Positions 40,458-52,436 of a stretch of DNA of 64,000 nt are shown in pieces. A model generated the notes under the pieces. That model was not told the origin of the DNA. It saw only the letters and a program-made list of their open reading frames with translations, and did no database searches. Made by a program: the position numbers and the translations under genes. This stretch comes from an uncultured Pelagibacteraceae bacterium (GTDB lineage: Bacteria > Pseudomonadota > Alphaproteobacteria > Pelagibacterales > Pelagibacteraceae), in contig CACMKP010000006.1 of the NCBI GenBank assembly GCA_902614355.1, positions 1 to 64,000 on the forward strand. Direction: 5' to 3'. How positions within the stretch are numbered: position 1 is the first letter of the stretch; every line of letters begins with the position of its first letter.

Positions 40458-42055
40458 GTAAAGAAAGATTATACATATTTGATACAACTCTTCGAGATGG
40501 TGCTCAAACCCAAGGTGTGCATTTTTCAATTGATGAAAAAACAAAGATTGCACATGCTTTAGATGATCTTGGTGTAGATTATATTGAAGGAGGTTGGCCA
40601 GGTGCCAACCCGTCTGATACAGAATTTTTTCAGAAAGGTTTAGAATTAAAAAACTCTACCTTTACTGCTTTTGGAATGACAAAAAAAGCAGGACGAAGTG
40701 CTGAAAATGATCCAGGTTTGTCAGCAATTTTAAATTCTAATACTAAATCTGTTTGTTTAGTTGGAAAGTCTTGGGATTTTCATGTTGATGTTGCTTTAGG
40801 AATATCTAAAGAAGAAAATTTAGACAACATTAAAGAAACAACAAAGCATTTTGTAAAAAATAATAAAGAGTTCATGTTTGATGCAGAACATTTCTTTGAT
40901 GGCTATAAGGCAAACCCCTCATATGCTTTAACTTGTATCAAAGCTGCTTATGATAATGGAGCTAAATGGATAGTTTTATGCGATACTAATGGCGGCACAC
41001 TTCCACATGAAGTAACAAAGATAGTAAAAGAAGTTTCAGAACACATACCTGGTGAAAACTTAGGTATTCATGCACATAATGATACTGGTAATGCTGTTGC
41101 AAATTCAATAGCAGCTGTTTTATCAGGAGCGAGACAAATTCAAGGTACTATAAATGGCTTAGGTGAAAGATGTGGTAATGCCAATTTAATGTCTATTATT
41201 CCAACTTTTCATCTTAAGAAAGAGTTATCAGATAAATTTGAAATTAGTATAAAAGAAAAAAATATTAAACATATTACACAGTGTTCTAGGTTGCTTGATG
41301 AGATATTAAATAGAAAACCAAATAAACATTTACCATACGTTGGTGCTGCAGCATTTTCACACAAGGGTGGTTTACATGTATCTGCTGTTCAAAAAGATCC
41401 TAAAACTTATGAGCATATAAATCCTGAAGATGTTGGTAACAACAGAAATATTGTTGTTTCCGATCAGTCAGGTAAATCAAATATCCTGTCAAGACTTAAA
41501 ACAATTGGAATTGATATTAAGGAAAATGATCCTAAAGTAAAAAAACTATTAGAAGAAGTTAAAGATAGAGAATTCATTGGTTATAGTTATGATGGAGCTG
41601 ATGCATCTTTTGAATTATTAGCCAGAAGAGTGTTGGGAGAAATTCCAAGATATATCTCAATTAAGGAATACGACGTTTCAGTCTCGAAAAACAATCAAGA
41701 TAAAATAGTTTCTAGAGCAAAAGCAAAATTAGAAGTTGATGGTGAGCAAATAGTTTGCGAAGGTGAGGGTAATGGACCCGTTCATGCTTTAGATAACGCT
41801 ATAAGAAAAAATATTACTAAGTTAGAAAAATATTCTGAATATTTAAAAGATTTAAAACTAGTTGACTATAAGGTAAGAATTTTAAATACAGGAACTGAAG
41901 CGACCACTAGAGTATCGATAGAAAGCACAGACTCTCAAGGAAAAAATTGGTTTACAATCGGCGTATCACCAAACATAATTGATGCATCATTTAAAGCTCT
42001 TATTGACAGTTTAGATTTTAAATTATTCAAGGACAAAGCTCCTGCAAGTAAATAA
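40454..42055 (+). CDS. cimA: (R)-citramalate synthase
   Basis: IFDTTLRDGAQTQGVHFSIDEK, EGGWPGANPSD, HAHNDTGNAVANS, GLGERCGNANL; LeuA-dimer-like C-terminus. Confidence 0.92.
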   Translation: MSKERLYIFDTTLRDGAQTQGVHFSIDEKTKIAHALDDLGVDYIEGGWPGANPSDTEFFQKGLELKNSTFTAFGMTKKAGRSAENDPGLSAILNSNTKSVCLVGKSWDFHVDVALGISKEENLDNIKETTKHFVKNNKEFMFDAEHFFDGYKANPSYALTCIKAAYDNGAKWIVLCDTNGGTLPHEVTKIVKEVSEHIPGENLGIHAHNDTGNAVANSIAAVLSGARQIQGTINGLGERCGNANLMSIIPTFHLKKELSDKFEISIKEKNIKHITQCSRLLDEILNRKPNKHLPYVGAAAFSHKGGLHVSAVQKDPKTYEHINPEDVGNNRNIVVSDQSGKSNILSRLKTIGIDIKENDPKVKKLLEEVKDREFIGYSYDGADASFELLARRVLGEIPRYISIKEYDVSVSKNNQDKIVSRAKAKLEVDGEQIVCEGEGNGPVHALDNAIRKNITKLEKYSEYLKDLKLVDYKVRILNTGTEATTRVSIESTDSQGKNWFTIGVSPNIIDASFKALIDSLDFKLFKDKAPASK

Positions 42056-42919
42056 ATGAAAATTAAAAAGTTCTCTTTGAAACCTGCTGATATTGAAAGC
42101 AGGGTAGGAGCAGATCCCGTAGTTTGTTACCCAAATGATAATATAAATAATAATCTTGAAAAATTACATGAAGCGAGAAAACATATTAAAAAAATTGATG
42201 AAGTTATAGTCCCTCCAAGAGATGCTAAAACTTTCAATGTTAAATCAGGTAATTTTTTTAGAATTGAAAGTATTGAAGGTCCACAAGTAGGAGATTTAAA
42301 TATATTTCAAGCTGATAATTTAAATGAAAAGTTTTATTCTGGAAAAACTAGAGCTCTCTACGGAACACATATTTCAGTTGGAGACAAAATGTTCAGCAGT
42401 TTCCCATATTTAAGATCATTGGCAACAATTACGTGGGATACGTTAGATTGGTATGGTTATGATAAGGATGGGGGCTCAGTTCATGATGTTATTGGTACTA
42501 GATGTGATCCTTATACTTACAAGCTAACATCAAACAACGATTACCATTATTGTTGTCATTCAAATTTAACTAGAGCTTTAGTTAAGGAAAAGAACATTAA
42601 AATAGATGAGGCAGAAAAAATTGTGCACGATGTATTAAATGTATTTATGCTTACTGGTTTTACCAATGATACCAAGCAATATTTTATGAAATCAAGCCCG
42701 GTAAGACCTGGCGATTATTTAGAATTTTTTGCTGAGACTGATCTATTAGGAGCTTTATCTGCATGTCCCGGTGGTGATTGTGGTTCTGAACATTCATCTG
42801 ATGTAGCAAAATGTTATCCACTAAAAGTTTCTATTTGGGATGTAGATAAAAAATTTTTGGAAGGTATAAAAAATTCTAAGATATCATCTTATAATAGAGA
42901 CCATGGTTTGACTGATTAA
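42056..42919 (+). CDS. urea carboxylase-associated family protein (DUF1989)
   Basis: GDLNIFQADNLNEKFYSGKTRALYGTHISVGDKMFS, CCHSNLTRAL, SACPGGDCG. Confidence 0.85.
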   Translation: MKIKKFSLKPADIESRVGADPVVCYPNDNINNNLEKLHEARKHIKKIDEVIVPPRDAKTFNVKSGNFFRIESIEGPQVGDLNIFQADNLNEKFYSGKTRALYGTHISVGDKMFSSFPYLRSLATITWDTLDWYGYDKDGGSVHDVIGTRCDPYTYKLTSNNDYHYCCHSNLTRALVKEKNIKIDEAEKIVHDVLNVFMLTGFTNDTKQYFMKSSPVRPGDYLEFFAETDLLGALSACPGGDCGSEHSSDVAKCYPLKVSIWDVDKKFLEGIKNSKISSYNRDHGLTD

Positions 42920-42920
42920 C

Positions 42921-43634
42921 ATGTCAAAAAATAATATTTCATTTATTTTACATAAGCCACAGTTGTCAGAAAATATTGGTGCATGTGCAAGAGCAATAAA
43001 AAATTTTAGCTTTAAAAACTTAATTTTAATAAATCCTAAGCCTATTTTTCCAAATGATAAAATTTTTGCTACATCAGTAGGTGCAAAAAATATTATTAAT
43101 CAAAGTAAAGTGTATGAGAATATTGAAAAGGCACTTAAAGATATCGATATTGTAATTGCGACTTCAGCGCGATTTAGAAATAAAAATATAAAACATATAA
43201 ATCTAGACGATTTGAAAAAAATAGATTTTAAAAAAAAAGTCGGTTTTTTATTTGGATCTGAAGCCTCAGGTCTTTCAAATGAAGAGGTGAGTTATGCTAA
43301 TTACACTTTACAAATTCCAACTAATCCAGAATTTAAGTCATTAAATCTTTCTCATAGTTTAATTATTATAGCTCAAGTAGTGTCTAGTATAATTAAAATG
43401 AGAACTAAACCATTTCAAAAATCAAAAAAAGTTAAACCAGCATCAAAAAAAGAAATACAATCAATGATAAACTTGTGTTTAAGTAATTTAGAAGACATCA
43501 ATTTTTTTAAACCAAAGGAAAAGAAACCAGTAATGTTACAGAATTTAAGAAACATTTTTTATAAAATGGAATTATCCGATAAAGAAACACGTATTTTATC
43601 AAGCGTATTCGCAAGTTTGGGTAAAAAACGTTGA
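42921..43634 (+). CDS. trmJ: SPOUT RNA methyltransferase, TrmJ-like
   Basis: LHKPQLSENIGACARAIKNF, VGFLFGSEASGLSNEEVSYANYTLQIPTNPEFKSLNLSHSL. Confidence 0.9.
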   Translation: MSKNNISFILHKPQLSENIGACARAIKNFSFKNLILINPKPIFPNDKIFATSVGAKNIINQSKVYENIEKALKDIDIVIATSARFRNKNIKHINLDDLKKIDFKKKVGFLFGSEASGLSNEEVSYANYTLQIPTNPEFKSLNLSHSLIIIAQVVSSIIKMRTKPFQKSKKVKPASKKEIQSMINLCLSNLEDINFFKPKEKKPVMLQNLRNIFYKMELSDKETRILSSVFASLGKKR

Positions 43635-43662
43635 TTGACAAAATAATGTGTAAGTTTATAAG
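43635..43662 (+). promoter_or_regulatory. sigma70-type promoter for rpsD
   Basis: TTGACA (43635-43640), 16-nt spacer, TATAAG (43657-43662), immediately after the trmJ stop. Confidence 0.7.
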
Positions 43663-43674
43663 ACCCAATATTAA

Positions 43675-44292
43675 ATGACAAAAAGATTAAACTCTAAACA
43701 CAAAGTTGATAGACGATTAAAAGTTAACCTTTGGGGAAGACCAAAAAGTCCTTTTAATACCAGAGCTTACGGACCAGGACAGCACGGTCAAACCAAAACA
43801 TCTAAACCTTCAGACTATGGTATTCAGCTTCAAGCAAAACAAAAATTAAAAGCTTATTATGGTAATATCAACGAAAGACAATTTAGAAATATTTATAAAA
43901 AAGCTAGCATGTTAAAAGGGGATACAAGCGAAAACCTAATTGGTTTGTTAGAAAGAAGATTAGATGCGGTTATATACAGAGCGAAATTTGCAACAACGAT
44001 TTTTTCTGCACGTCAACTTATTAATCATGGTCATGTAAGAGTAAATGGAAAAAAAGTCAACATTTCGAGTTATTCAGTTAAGGAAGAGGATACGATTGAG
44101 ATTAGAGATAAGTCTAAGCAATTAGCAATAGTTGATATAGCTTTAGCAAATAAAGAGAGAGAAACTCCAGAATACATTCAAATGGATGAAAAGAATAAAA
44201 AATTTAAATTCATAAGAGTACCAAAGTTTGAGGAAGTTCCTTATCCAATAGTTATGGAACCAAATTTAGTAATCGAATATTATTCTAGATAG
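43675..44292 (+). CDS. rpsD: 30S ribosomal protein S4
   Basis: [65 protein letters not shown]. Confidence 0.98.
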   Translation: MTKRLNSKHKVDRRLKVNLWGRPKSPFNTRAYGPGQHGQTKTSKPSDYGIQLQAKQKLKAYYGNINERQFRNIYKKASMLKGDTSENLIGLLERRLDAVIYRAKFATTIFSARQLINHGHVRVNGKKVNISSYSVKEEDTIEIRDKSKQLAIVDIALANKERETPEYIQMDEKNKKFKFIRVPKFEEVPYPIVMEPNLVIEYYSR

Positions 44293-44294
44293 AT

Positions 44295-44627
44295 TTACTT
44301 TTTATATTTTACGCCTTTATCATCAAAGACTTTTTTTAATTCACCATTTTCATACATTTCTTTAACGATATCACAACCACCAACGAATTCTTTTTTAACA
44401 TATAATTGTGGTATTGTTGGCCAGTCACTGAAAGTCTTTATACCCTCTCTTAAAGATTGATCTTCTAAAACATTAACTCCTTTATAATTTACTTCTAAAA
44501 TTTTAAGTAAATTTGCTACTGCCATCGAAAATCCACATTGTGGAGCATCAGGTGTTCCCTTCATGAATAAACAAACATCATTATTATCGATATGATTTTG
44601 AATTAAATTTTTAATTTGATCGTCCAT
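44295..44627 (-). CDS. grxD: Grx4-family monothiol glutaredoxin
   Basis: VCLFMKGTPDAPQCGFSMAV (CGFS), WPTIPQLYVKKEFVGGCDIV. Confidence 0.95.
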   Translation of the reverse strand: MDDQIKNLIQNHIDNNDVCLFMKGTPDAPQCGFSMAVANLLKILEVNYKGVNVLEDQSLREGIKTFSDWPTIPQLYVKKEFVGGCDIVKEMYENGELKKVFDDKGVKYKK

Positions 44628-44863
44628 TATTGCTCCTTTGTTTTTATCGCTAAGGCGTGAAGTTCATTTCCCATTTTACCTTTTAAAGAATTATATACCA
44701 TCTTATGCTGCTCAATTTTACTTTTACCACTAAATTGAGATGAAGTAATAGTCGCAGAATAATGGTTTCCGTCACCAGCTAAATCTTGTATCTCAACTAA
44801 TGCATCCGGTAAAGCTTCTTTTATATGCTTTTCAATCTCTTTTAAATCCATTGCCATAATCAA
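44627..44863 (-). CDS. BolA family protein
   Basis: [49 protein letters not shown]; adjacent to Grx4. Confidence 0.92.
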   Translation of the reverse strand: MIMAMDLKEIEKHIKEALPDALVEIQDLAGDGNHYSATITSSQFSGKSKIEQHKMVYNSLKGKMGNELHALAIKTKEQ

Positions 44864-47049
44864 TTCATGTAGTTAGATAACCAATTAGTATTATAAGCTT
44901 TTAATTCGTCAATTGTAACTTTTGTCTTCTCATTGATAATCATATTTTTATCAGTAATTTTACCAAATTTATCAAAGTGAACAGAATTTTTGTTTAAAAT
45001 ACTCTCAACTTTTTTTAAATTTTTAGGCTCGATTTCTATAACATATCTACCTTGATCTTCAGAAAATAAATATTCAATTTCACTCATAAAATATTTAGGT
45101 TTATCAAATTCAATACCTATATTTCCTTTTATACACATTTTACTTACAGCTGTAATTATTCCTCCAATAGATACATCATGAGCACTCCTAATAAGATTAC
45201 TTTTGATAAGTTGGAGAACCGTTTCACCATTATTTTTTTCATTGAAGAGATTTATTTCAGGTGGGGGTCCATTCTTTTCATTTAATATATTTCTTGCAAA
45301 AAGACTTTGATCGATGTGACCTTCAGTTTTACCAATTATTAAAACAAGATTATTAATTTCTTTAAAGTCCATAGTAATCATTAGTTTGTAATCTTTTATC
45401 AGACCCACACCACCAATCGATGGTGTTGGTTTAATCCCAATTTCTTTTGTTTGGTTGTAAAATGATACATTTCCAGAAACGACTGGAAATTTTAAATATT
45501 CGCAAGCTTCACCTATTCCCTGAACACATTCAACAAATTCCCCCATATTTTCTTCTTTCTCTGGACTTCCAAAGTTCAAACAATTTGTTATAGCGATCGG
45601 AGTTGCTCCAACAGAAATAAGATTTCTCCAGCTTTCACAAACAACTTGTTTTCCACCTGTAAGAGGATGCGCCCAACAATAAATAGCTGAAGAGTCAACA
45701 GTTGCAGCTACTGCCTTATCGGTTCCATGAACTCTCACCACGCCAGAGTCCCCACCCGGTTTTTGTATTGTATCACCCATCACGGTGTGATCATATTGTT
45801 GCCAGATCCATTCTTTACTACAAACATTAGGATTTGATAAAATTTTATTTAAAACTTCTTTGATTTTAAATTTTTTAAATTCCTCTTTTTTGATTAAATT
45901 TTTTTTAGGTAGCTTTGTTTTTTTCCATTTTCGATCATACATTGGAGAGTTTTCAACTAAAGTATTAATAGGAATACAGGCTACTTGTTTTTCATCATAA
46001 TATAATTCAATATTTCTTGTATTAGTTGTTTTACCAATGATAGCAAAATCTAAATCCCATTTATCAAATATTTTTTTTGCTATATTTTCTTTTCCATTTT
46101 CTAGCACAATCAACATTCTTTCTTGGCTTTCGGAGAGCATAATTTCGTAAGGTGTCATTTTGCTTTCTCTACATGGGACTTTATTTAGATTTAATTCAAT
46201 TCCCAAATTACCTTTTGACGCCATTTCGATGCTTGAAGATGTAAGACCTGCTGCACCCATGTCTTGTATTGCAATAATTGAGTCTCCAGCCATCAATTCT
46301 AGACAAGCCTCAAGTAAAAGCTTTTCTGTAAAAGGATCTCCAACTTGAACAGTTGGTTTTTTTTCTTCAATTTTTTCATCAAAACTAGCAGACGCCATAC
46401 TTGCTCCATGAATACCATCTCGTCCAGTTTTTGAACCAACGTAAATAACAGGTTTGTTAAGACCAGCAGCTTTTGAATAAAAAATTTTATTTTTCTTAAC
46501 CAATCCAAGAGTCATCGCATTGACTAAAATGTTACCATTGTAAGAACTGTCAAAAGAAGTTTGTCCGGCAATTGTTGGTACACCCATGCAATTTCCATAA
46601 CCCCCAATTCCATGAACAACTCCTCTTAAAAGATTTTTTGTTTTTTTGTGTTGTGAAGATCCAAAATGAATCGAGTTTAAATTTGCAATCGGTCTTGCAC
46701 CCATTGTAAAAACATCCCTCATGATACCACCCACACCAGTAGCTGCTCCTTGATAAGGCTCAATAAAAGAAGGATGATTATGACTTTCAATTTTGAAAAC
46801 GATTGCATCTCCATCCTCAATATCAATCACACCTGCATTTTCTCCTGGTCCTTGAATTACTTTTTTTCCAGACGTTGGTAGTTTTTTTAAATGAAGTCTC
46901 GATGATTTATAGGAACAGTGTTCATTCCACATTGCAGAGAAAATTCCAAGTTCAGTTAAATTGGGAACTCTTTTTAACAGATCACAAATTTTTTTATATT
47001 CATCTTTTTTTAAACCGTGATCTATAGCTATCTGTTCGTTAACTTCCAT
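44860..47049 (-). CDS. purL: phosphoribosylformylglycinamidine synthase subunit PurL
   Basis: [56 protein letters not shown]. Confidence 0.97.
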   Translation of the reverse strand: MEVNEQIAIDHGLKKDEYKKICDLLKRVPNLTELGIFSAMWNEHCSYKSSRLHLKKLPTSGKKVIQGPGENAGVIDIEDGDAIVFKIESHNHPSFIEPYQGAATGVGGIMRDVFTMGARPIANLNSIHFGSSQHKKTKNLLRGVVHGIGGYGNCMGVPTIAGQTSFDSSYNGNILVNAMTLGLVKKNKIFYSKAAGLNKPVIYVGSKTGRDGIHGASMASASFDEKIEEKKPTVQVGDPFTEKLLLEACLELMAGDSIIAIQDMGAAGLTSSSIEMASKGNLGIELNLNKVPCRESKMTPYEIMLSESQERMLIVLENGKENIAKKIFDKWDLDFAIIGKTTNTRNIELYYDEKQVACIPINTLVENSPMYDRKWKKTKLPKKNLIKKEEFKKFKIKEVLNKILSNPNVCSKEWIWQQYDHTVMGDTIQKPGGDSGVVRVHGTDKAVAATVDSSAIYCWAHPLTGGKQVVCESWRNLISVGATPIAITNCLNFGSPEKEENMGEFVECVQGIGEACEYLKFPVVSGNVSFYNQTKEIGIKPTPSIGGVGLIKDYKLMITMDFKEINNLVLIIGKTEGHIDQSLFARNILNEKNGPPPEINLFNEKNNGETVLQLIKSNLIRSAHDVSIGGIITAVSKMCIKGNIGIEFDKPKYFMSEIEYLFSEDQGRYVIEIEPKNLKKVESILNKNSVHFDKFGKITDKNMIINEKTKVTIDELKAYNTNWLSNYMN

Positions 47050-47951
47050 TATTTAATATTGTTAACTTTTAATTTTGTTCTATCTTTATCTATACTGAAC
47101 CCAGCAAAGAATATTGTATGGGATGGAAATTGATATCCTTCAGGATAATTAGCACCGCCGTATTCAGGATGTGAATACGAACCATACTTAATTTCAACAT
47201 GACTATGTTTTGATGTTTGAAAGCCTGTTCTATTTACTTTTAATTCATCATTAACATAAACTTTTACAAAACCATCAATCTTTTTTGAATATCTAACATG
47301 CCATTCAACCTTGTGCCACTTACCTTTTAAGTTCTCTTTATCAATTGCAGGCATTCCTCCAATAGAAAGTTTGCCGTTGTATATAGAAGCAGAAAATTGA
47401 GGTGCATAACCACCTCTATTTTGACCACCCCTTTTATTAGAACCATAAAATTGCGTTATATAAGGTTGCAATAAAGGATCTGTAAAATTATTTGGCGTGT
47501 CAGGCACATAGAAATAATAACCTACCCATAATTCTCTTGCCTTTTTACCTGTTCTAATATCTTTGTTCATAGCAAGTTCGAGTCTTAATCTATTACTATT
47601 ACAATCTGTTGTTCCTCCTCCTATCTTAATTTTGGCTCCTTTCCAAAAATGACCTGCTGTTCCACAAGAACCTTTGATAGGACTAAAATCTTCAATTATA
47701 TTAATAGGCGATGAGCCTGTTGGGTCTTCCTTAATTGTATAATTTGCTAAATGCAATTCATCTTGCATAAAGTTTGCAAGGTGCCATTTATATTTTGTAG
47801 CATAACCCCTATCTAATAAGTTAGGATAACCATAAGAACCTTTGATAGTTCTATCATCACAAGGTACATTTTTAGCATAACAGGCCAATGATACGCCTGA
47901 CATCATAAAAAAAGTTAACAATATATAAAATAGTTTTAATTTAATTTTCAT
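47049..47951 (-). CDS. secreted heparin-lyase/polysaccharide-lyase-like (jelly-roll) protein
   Basis: Signal peptide; [67 protein letters not shown]. Confidence 0.6.
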   Translation of the reverse strand: MKIKLKLFYILLTFFMMSGVSLACYAKNVPCDDRTIKGSYGYPNLLDRGYATKYKWHLANFMQDELHLANYTIKEDPTGSSPINIIEDFSPIKGSCGTAGHFWKGAKIKIGGGTTDCNSNRLRLELAMNKDIRTGKKARELWVGYYFYVPDTPNNFTDPLLQPYITQFYGSNKRGGQNRGGYAPQFSASIYNGKLSIGGMPAIDKENLKGKWHKVEWHVRYSKKIDGFVKVYVNDELKVNRTGFQTSKHSHVEIKYGSYSHPEYGGANYPEGYQFPSHTIFFAGFSIDKDRTKLKVNNIK

Positions 47952-48631
47952 TTAATATTATTTAAAAGATTTTTAAAAAATAGAGATCCATCTTCACCAG
48001 ATAAACTTTTGTCTATCATTCTTTCAGGATGAGGCATCATTCCTAAAACATTTTTTTCCTTATTAAAAATACCAGCAATATTCTTTAATGAACCATTTGG
48101 ATTAAATTTTTCCTCTGTTTTTCCATTATCACTGCAATAATAAATTGCTACCTGATTATTATCCACTATTTCTTTAAGTTGATCATTGGTGCAAAAATAA
48201 TTTCCTTCATTGTGAGCAATATGAAGCTCAAATACCTCTTTATCTAAATTTTTAAAATATGGGTTATCCTTATTATTAATTTTTACAAAAACATTTTTAC
48301 AAATAAATTCTAAATATTTATTTCTCAACAAAATTCCTGGAACCAATCCACTTTCAACCAAAATCTGAAATCCATTACAAATTCCCATTACTAACCCACC
48401 TGATTTTGCAAAATTGATTACTGATTGCATTATCTTTGATTTAGAAGCCATGCTCCCACATCTCAAATAGTCACCATATGAAAATCCTCCTGGAAGTACT
48501 ACCAAATCAGATTTAGGTAATTCATTATCATTATGCCAGACCATTTTATTTTTAAAACCAAACTTATTCAGTGCGACGTGCATATCTCTGTCACAATTTG
48601 AACCTGGAAAAGTAATTACTGCTGATTTCAT
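47948..48631 (-). CDS. purQ: phosphoribosylformylglycinamidine synthase subunit PurQ
   Basis: FPGSNCDRDMHVAL, LPGGFSYGDYLRCGSMA, MGICNGFQIL, MMPHPER. Confidence 0.96.
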   Translation of the reverse strand: MKSAVITFPGSNCDRDMHVALNKFGFKNKMVWHNDNELPKSDLVVLPGGFSYGDYLRCGSMASKSKIMQSVINFAKSGGLVMGICNGFQILVESGLVPGILLRNKYLEFICKNVFVKINNKDNPYFKNLDKEVFELHIAHNEGNYFCTNDQLKEIVDNNQVAIYYCSDNGKTEEKFNPNGSLKNIAGIFNKEKNVLGMMPHPERMIDKSLSGEDGSLFFKNLLNNIK

Positions 48632-48634
48632 TAA

Positions 48635-48877
48635 TTATTGTATCTCAATAATTTTATAATTCTCTATTACAAGATTCGCTAAGAGTTTGTTACACATTTC
48701 TTCAACAATTTTTTGAGCTTTTTGGGGATCGTTTTCTTTTACGTCAATTTCAAAATATTTACCTTGTCTAACCTCATTAACATCTTTAAATCCCATTCCA
48801 TCTAAGGTCTGGTGAATAACTTTTCCTTGCGGATCAAGAACATCTTTTTTTAAAGTGATAATTGCAGAAACCTTCAT
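48635..48877 (-). CDS. purS: phosphoribosylformylglycinamidine synthase subunit PurS
   Basis: [38 protein letters not shown]. Confidence 0.95.
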   Translation of the reverse strand: MKVSAIITLKKDVLDPQGKVIHQTLDGMGFKDVNEVRQGKYFEIDVKENDPQKAQKIVEEMCNKLLANLVIENYKIIEIQ

Positions 48878-49659
48878 TTACTCTTTTTTTTTACTGAAGA
48901 TAATTTTGTAACATTGACCGCAGTAACATTGGATTGTTCATGTAAAATTCCTAGTCTTTTTGCGACTTCAGTATATGCTGGTATTAAATCTCCTAAATCT
49001 TTTCTGAATCTATCTTTATCTAATTTTTTTTCTGTAACAGAGTCCCATAATCGACAAGTATCTGGACTAATTTCATCAGCTAAAATAACCTCACTCTTAC
49101 CATTTAATTTTATTCTGCCAAATTCAAGTTTAAAGTCTATCAACTTGATACCAACGCCTCTAAACATACCAATCATAAAGTCGTTAATTCTTAAGATCAT
49201 TTTTTTTACTTTTTCAATTTCTTTTTTTGAGGCCCACTCAAAAGCATAGATATGATCTTCTGCTATTAAGGGATCTCCAAGTTCGTCATCCTTTAAACAG
49301 TATTCAATTAGGGGTTCTTTAAGAACCGTTCCATCTTCAATTCCAAGTCTTTTCGTTAAAGAGCCAGTAGCAACATTTCTCACAACAAATTCAATTGGAA
49401 TAATTTCTACTAATTTTATTAATTGTTCTCTCATATTTAATCTTTTTACTAAATGATTTTTAATTCCTATTTGAGACAGATTAGAAAGTATGTGTTCTGA
49501 AATACGATTATTCAATACACCTTTTCCCTCTATAGTGCTTTTTTTTTGATTATTAAAAGCAGTAGCGTCATCTTTAAAATATTGGATAACTAAATTTTTA
49601 TCAGAAGAAGCATAAATAATTTTTGCTTTACCCTCATATAATTTTTTACCTTTTTTCAT
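48874..49659 (-). CDS. purC: SAICAR synthase
   Basis: [48 protein letters not shown]. Confidence 0.97.
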   Translation of the reverse strand: MKKGKKLYEGKAKIIYASSDKNLVIQYFKDDATAFNNQKKSTIEGKGVLNNRISEHILSNLSQIGIKNHLVKRLNMREQLIKLVEIIPIEFVVRNVATGSLTKRLGIEDGTVLKEPLIEYCLKDDELGDPLIAEDHIYAFEWASKKEIEKVKKMILRINDFMIGMFRGVGIKLIDFKLEFGRIKLNGKSEVILADEISPDTCRLWDSVTEKKLDKDRFRKDLGDLIPAYTEVAKRLGILHEQSNVTAVNVTKLSSVKKKSK

Positions 49660-50951
49660 TATCTGAATACTCTTTTAAATATTAAGTTCACATTCTTAAA
49701 ATGTTTAGCGTAACTAAAAATTGATTGTAATTTTTTTGTTGAAATCTTACTCATTATGTATCTATCGGTCTGAATAACGCTATACAAGTCTAGATCTTCT
49801 GCAAAACATTTTTTTGCATAATTTTGAATCATTCTATAAGATTTTTCTCTACTTAATCCAGTTTTCGTTAATTCTAACATCAATTCTTGAGAAAAAATCA
49901 ATCCTTTTGTTAAATTTAAATTTTGTAACATTTTTTTTGGATAAACAATCATATTATCCAATATATTAGCCAGTCTTACTAAAGCGAAATCAAGAGTGAT
50001 GTTTGCGTCCGGTCCTATATTTCTCTCTACACTTGAATGTGAAATATCTCTTTCATGCCATAAAGCAATATTTTCTAAAGCAGGCACAACCGCACTTCTT
50101 ACCATTCTTGACAGGCCTGTAAGATTTTCACTTAAGATAGGATTTTTTTTATGTGGCATCGCTGAGGATCCTTTTTGATTTTTTGAAAAGTATTCTTGTA
50201 ACTCATAAACTTCAGTTCTTTGAAGATGTCTTATTTCAGTCGCAACTCTTTCAATGGATCCAGCTATAATACCTAAAACTGAAAAATAAAAAGCATGACG
50301 ATCACGAGGAATTATTTGAGTTGAAATTGGCTCAACTTTTAATCCAAGCCTTTTAGCAACATGTTGTTCGACCTTCGGAGAAATATTTGCAAAAGTCCCA
50401 ACAGCTCCTGATATTGCACATGTAGAGACCTCATCAATTGCATCGATTAATCTCTTTTTATTTCTTTTAAACTCCTCATAAAAAGATGCGAATTTAAGAC
50501 CAAATGTAATTGGTTCAGCATGTATACCGTGACTTCTTCCCATACAAGGAGTAAATTTATATTTACGTGCTTGTTTTTTTAGCACTTTTAAAATTTGATC
50601 TAAATCTTTGACAAGAATTTTTCCCGATTGGACTAATTGAATATTAAAACTTGTATCTAAAACATCAGACGATGTCATCCCTTGATGAAGATACCTTGCT
50701 TTAAGTCCAGCTTTTTCAGTTACAGACGTTAAAAAAGCAATCACATCATGTTTAACCTGACTTTCTATTTGATGAATTCTTTTGACATTAATTCTTGCTT
50801 TTTTTCTAACCGTTGAAGAAACTCCTTTTGGAATTTGGTTTAATTTTTCCATTGCTTGAGCTGCAGCAATTTCTACATCAAGCCAAATCTTATACTTATT
50901 TTCTTCAGACCATATGTCTGTTAATTCTTTACGAGAGTATCTTTTAATCAT
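49659..50951 (-). CDS. purB: adenylosuccinate lyase
   Basis: [50 protein letters not shown]. Confidence 0.97.
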   Translation of the reverse strand: MIKRYSRKELTDIWSEENKYKIWLDVEIAAAQAMEKLNQIPKGVSSTVRKKARINVKRIHQIESQVKHDVIAFLTSVTEKAGLKARYLHQGMTSSDVLDTSFNIQLVQSGKILVKDLDQILKVLKKQARKYKFTPCMGRSHGIHAEPITFGLKFASFYEEFKRNKKRLIDAIDEVSTCAISGAVGTFANISPKVEQHVAKRLGLKVEPISTQIIPRDRHAFYFSVLGIIAGSIERVATEIRHLQRTEVYELQEYFSKNQKGSSAMPHKKNPILSENLTGLSRMVRSAVVPALENIALWHERDISHSSVERNIGPDANITLDFALVRLANILDNMIVYPKKMLQNLNLTKGLIFSQELMLELTKTGLSREKSYRMIQNYAKKCFAEDLDLYSVIQTDRYIMSKISTKKLQSIFSYAKHFKNVNLIFKRVFR

Positions 50952-51724
50952 TAATTGTATGGTGGTTTAGTATATCCTTTAGCAGATTCTGTAAAGATTT
51001 CATAACCATTTTCAGTTATTCCTATTGTATGCTCGAATTGTGCAGATAAAGATTTATCTTTTGTAACAGCAGTCCAACCATCGTTCAAAACTTTAGTATC
51101 AAATTTTCCAGCATTTATCATTGGCTCTATTGTAAAAGTCATGCCTGGTCTTAATTCCATACCTGTATTTTTGTTACCATAATGTAAAATATTAGGTGCT
51201 TCATGAAACACTGTTCCAATTCCATGACCACAAAAATCTCTTACAACTGAAAAACCTCTTTGTTCGACATAGGATTGAATTTCATGTCCAATATCACCAA
51301 GTTTAATACCTGGTTTAAGAATTTTAATTGCATTCATCATTCCCTCATAAGTAGCATCAATTAAATTATTTAATTTTACTGAGGTTTTGCCAATACAAAA
51401 CATTCTACTAGTATCCCCATAATGATTATCAATGATTGCAGTAACATCTACATTTAAAGCATCGCCATCTTGTAAAATTCTATCGTCCGAGGGTATACCA
51501 TGACAGACAACATGATTTAAAGATGTACATAATGATTTTTCAAAACCTCTGTAAAAAAGTGGAGCAGAGTGACCCCCGTTATCTCTTATAAATTCATAGC
51601 CAAGTTTATCTATGTAGCTTGTTGCAACACCTTCTTTAATATTTTCAGTGAGCATATCTAAAGTTTTTGCAGCAAGGTTTCCTGCAATTCTCATTTTTTC
51701 AAATTTTTCAGAATAATTATTCAT
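50951..51724 (-). CDS. map: methionine aminopeptidase type I
   Basis: LNHVVCHGIPSDDRILQDGDALNVDVTAI, GHGIGTVFHEAPNI, GMTFTIEPMI. Confidence 0.97.
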   Translation of the reverse strand: MNNYSEKFEKMRIAGNLAAKTLDMLTENIKEGVATSYIDKLGYEFIRDNGGHSAPLFYRGFEKSLCTSLNHVVCHGIPSDDRILQDGDALNVDVTAIIDNHYGDTSRMFCIGKTSVKLNNLIDATYEGMMNAIKILKPGIKLGDIGHEIQSYVEQRGFSVVRDFCGHGIGTVFHEAPNILHYGNKNTGMELRPGMTFTIEPMINAGKFDTKVLNDGWTAVTKDKSLSAQFEHTIGITENGYEIFTESAKGYTKPPYN

Positions 51725-52430
51725 TAATAATTCTTAATTTTTTTTCGATCAAAATTTTTTTTGAACTAATTTTACATCTATACGCTAAAAAATTTACTCC
51801 TGCTTTTTTAGCAACCTGATAATTATTATAGTATTCTGGGTCTATGTCTTTTGCTATTTTAAAGTTTTCCATATTTTGTATTTGCACTAGAAAAATTAAG
51901 TACGTTTTATAGCCTTTTTTTATGGCATCAATAAGGGTGAGTAAATGCTTTGATCCTCTTGAGGTAATTGCATCAGGAAATTCAGCAGTCTTCTTATCAC
52001 GAAAAAGCGTTACGTTTTTTACCTCTATAAAGATTTTTTTATTATTTTTTTCAGCTAAAAAGTCGAATCTTGTCTCTTTATTGAAAAACACTTCTGGTTT
52101 AATTGTTTCATTATTCTTTAACTCACCTATAAGGTTTTTCAAAAGACCATTGTGAACAATTTTGTTAGCTAAATGAGTATTTACACCAACAAGATTTCCC
52201 TTAGCTTTTAAAATTTGAAGTGTGTATTTTAACTTCCTCTTTGGATCATCATTTTTTAAAAGATAAGCCTCATTTCCCTCATCTAATAAACCTTTCATAG
52301 ATCCAGTGTTAGGACAATGTGCCGTAACCACTTGATTATCTAATTTAACATCAACAAAAAATCGTTTGTATCTTTTGATTAATTTGCCTTTTATTAAAGA
52401 CTTGGTAAATTCCATTTTCAAATTATACAT
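51717..52430 (-). CDS. sfsA: SfsA family DNA/RNA nuclease-like protein
   Basis: LIKRYKRFFVDVKLDNQVVTAHCPNTGSMKGLL, FIEVKNVTL, FPDAITSRGSKHL; start may be internal Met at about 52415. Confidence 0.92.
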   Translation of the reverse strand: MYNLKMEFTKSLIKGKLIKRYKRFFVDVKLDNQVVTAHCPNTGSMKGLLDEGNEAYLLKNDDPKRKLKYTLQILKAKGNLVGVNTHLANKIVHNGLLKNLIGELKNNETIKPEVFFNKETRFDFLAEKNNKKIFIEVKNVTLFRDKKTAEFPDAITSRGSKHLLTLIDAIKKGYKTYLIFLVQIQNMENFKIAKDIDPEYYNNYQVAKKAGVNFLAYRCKISSKKILIEKKLRIINE

Positions 52431-52436
52431 ATAATA

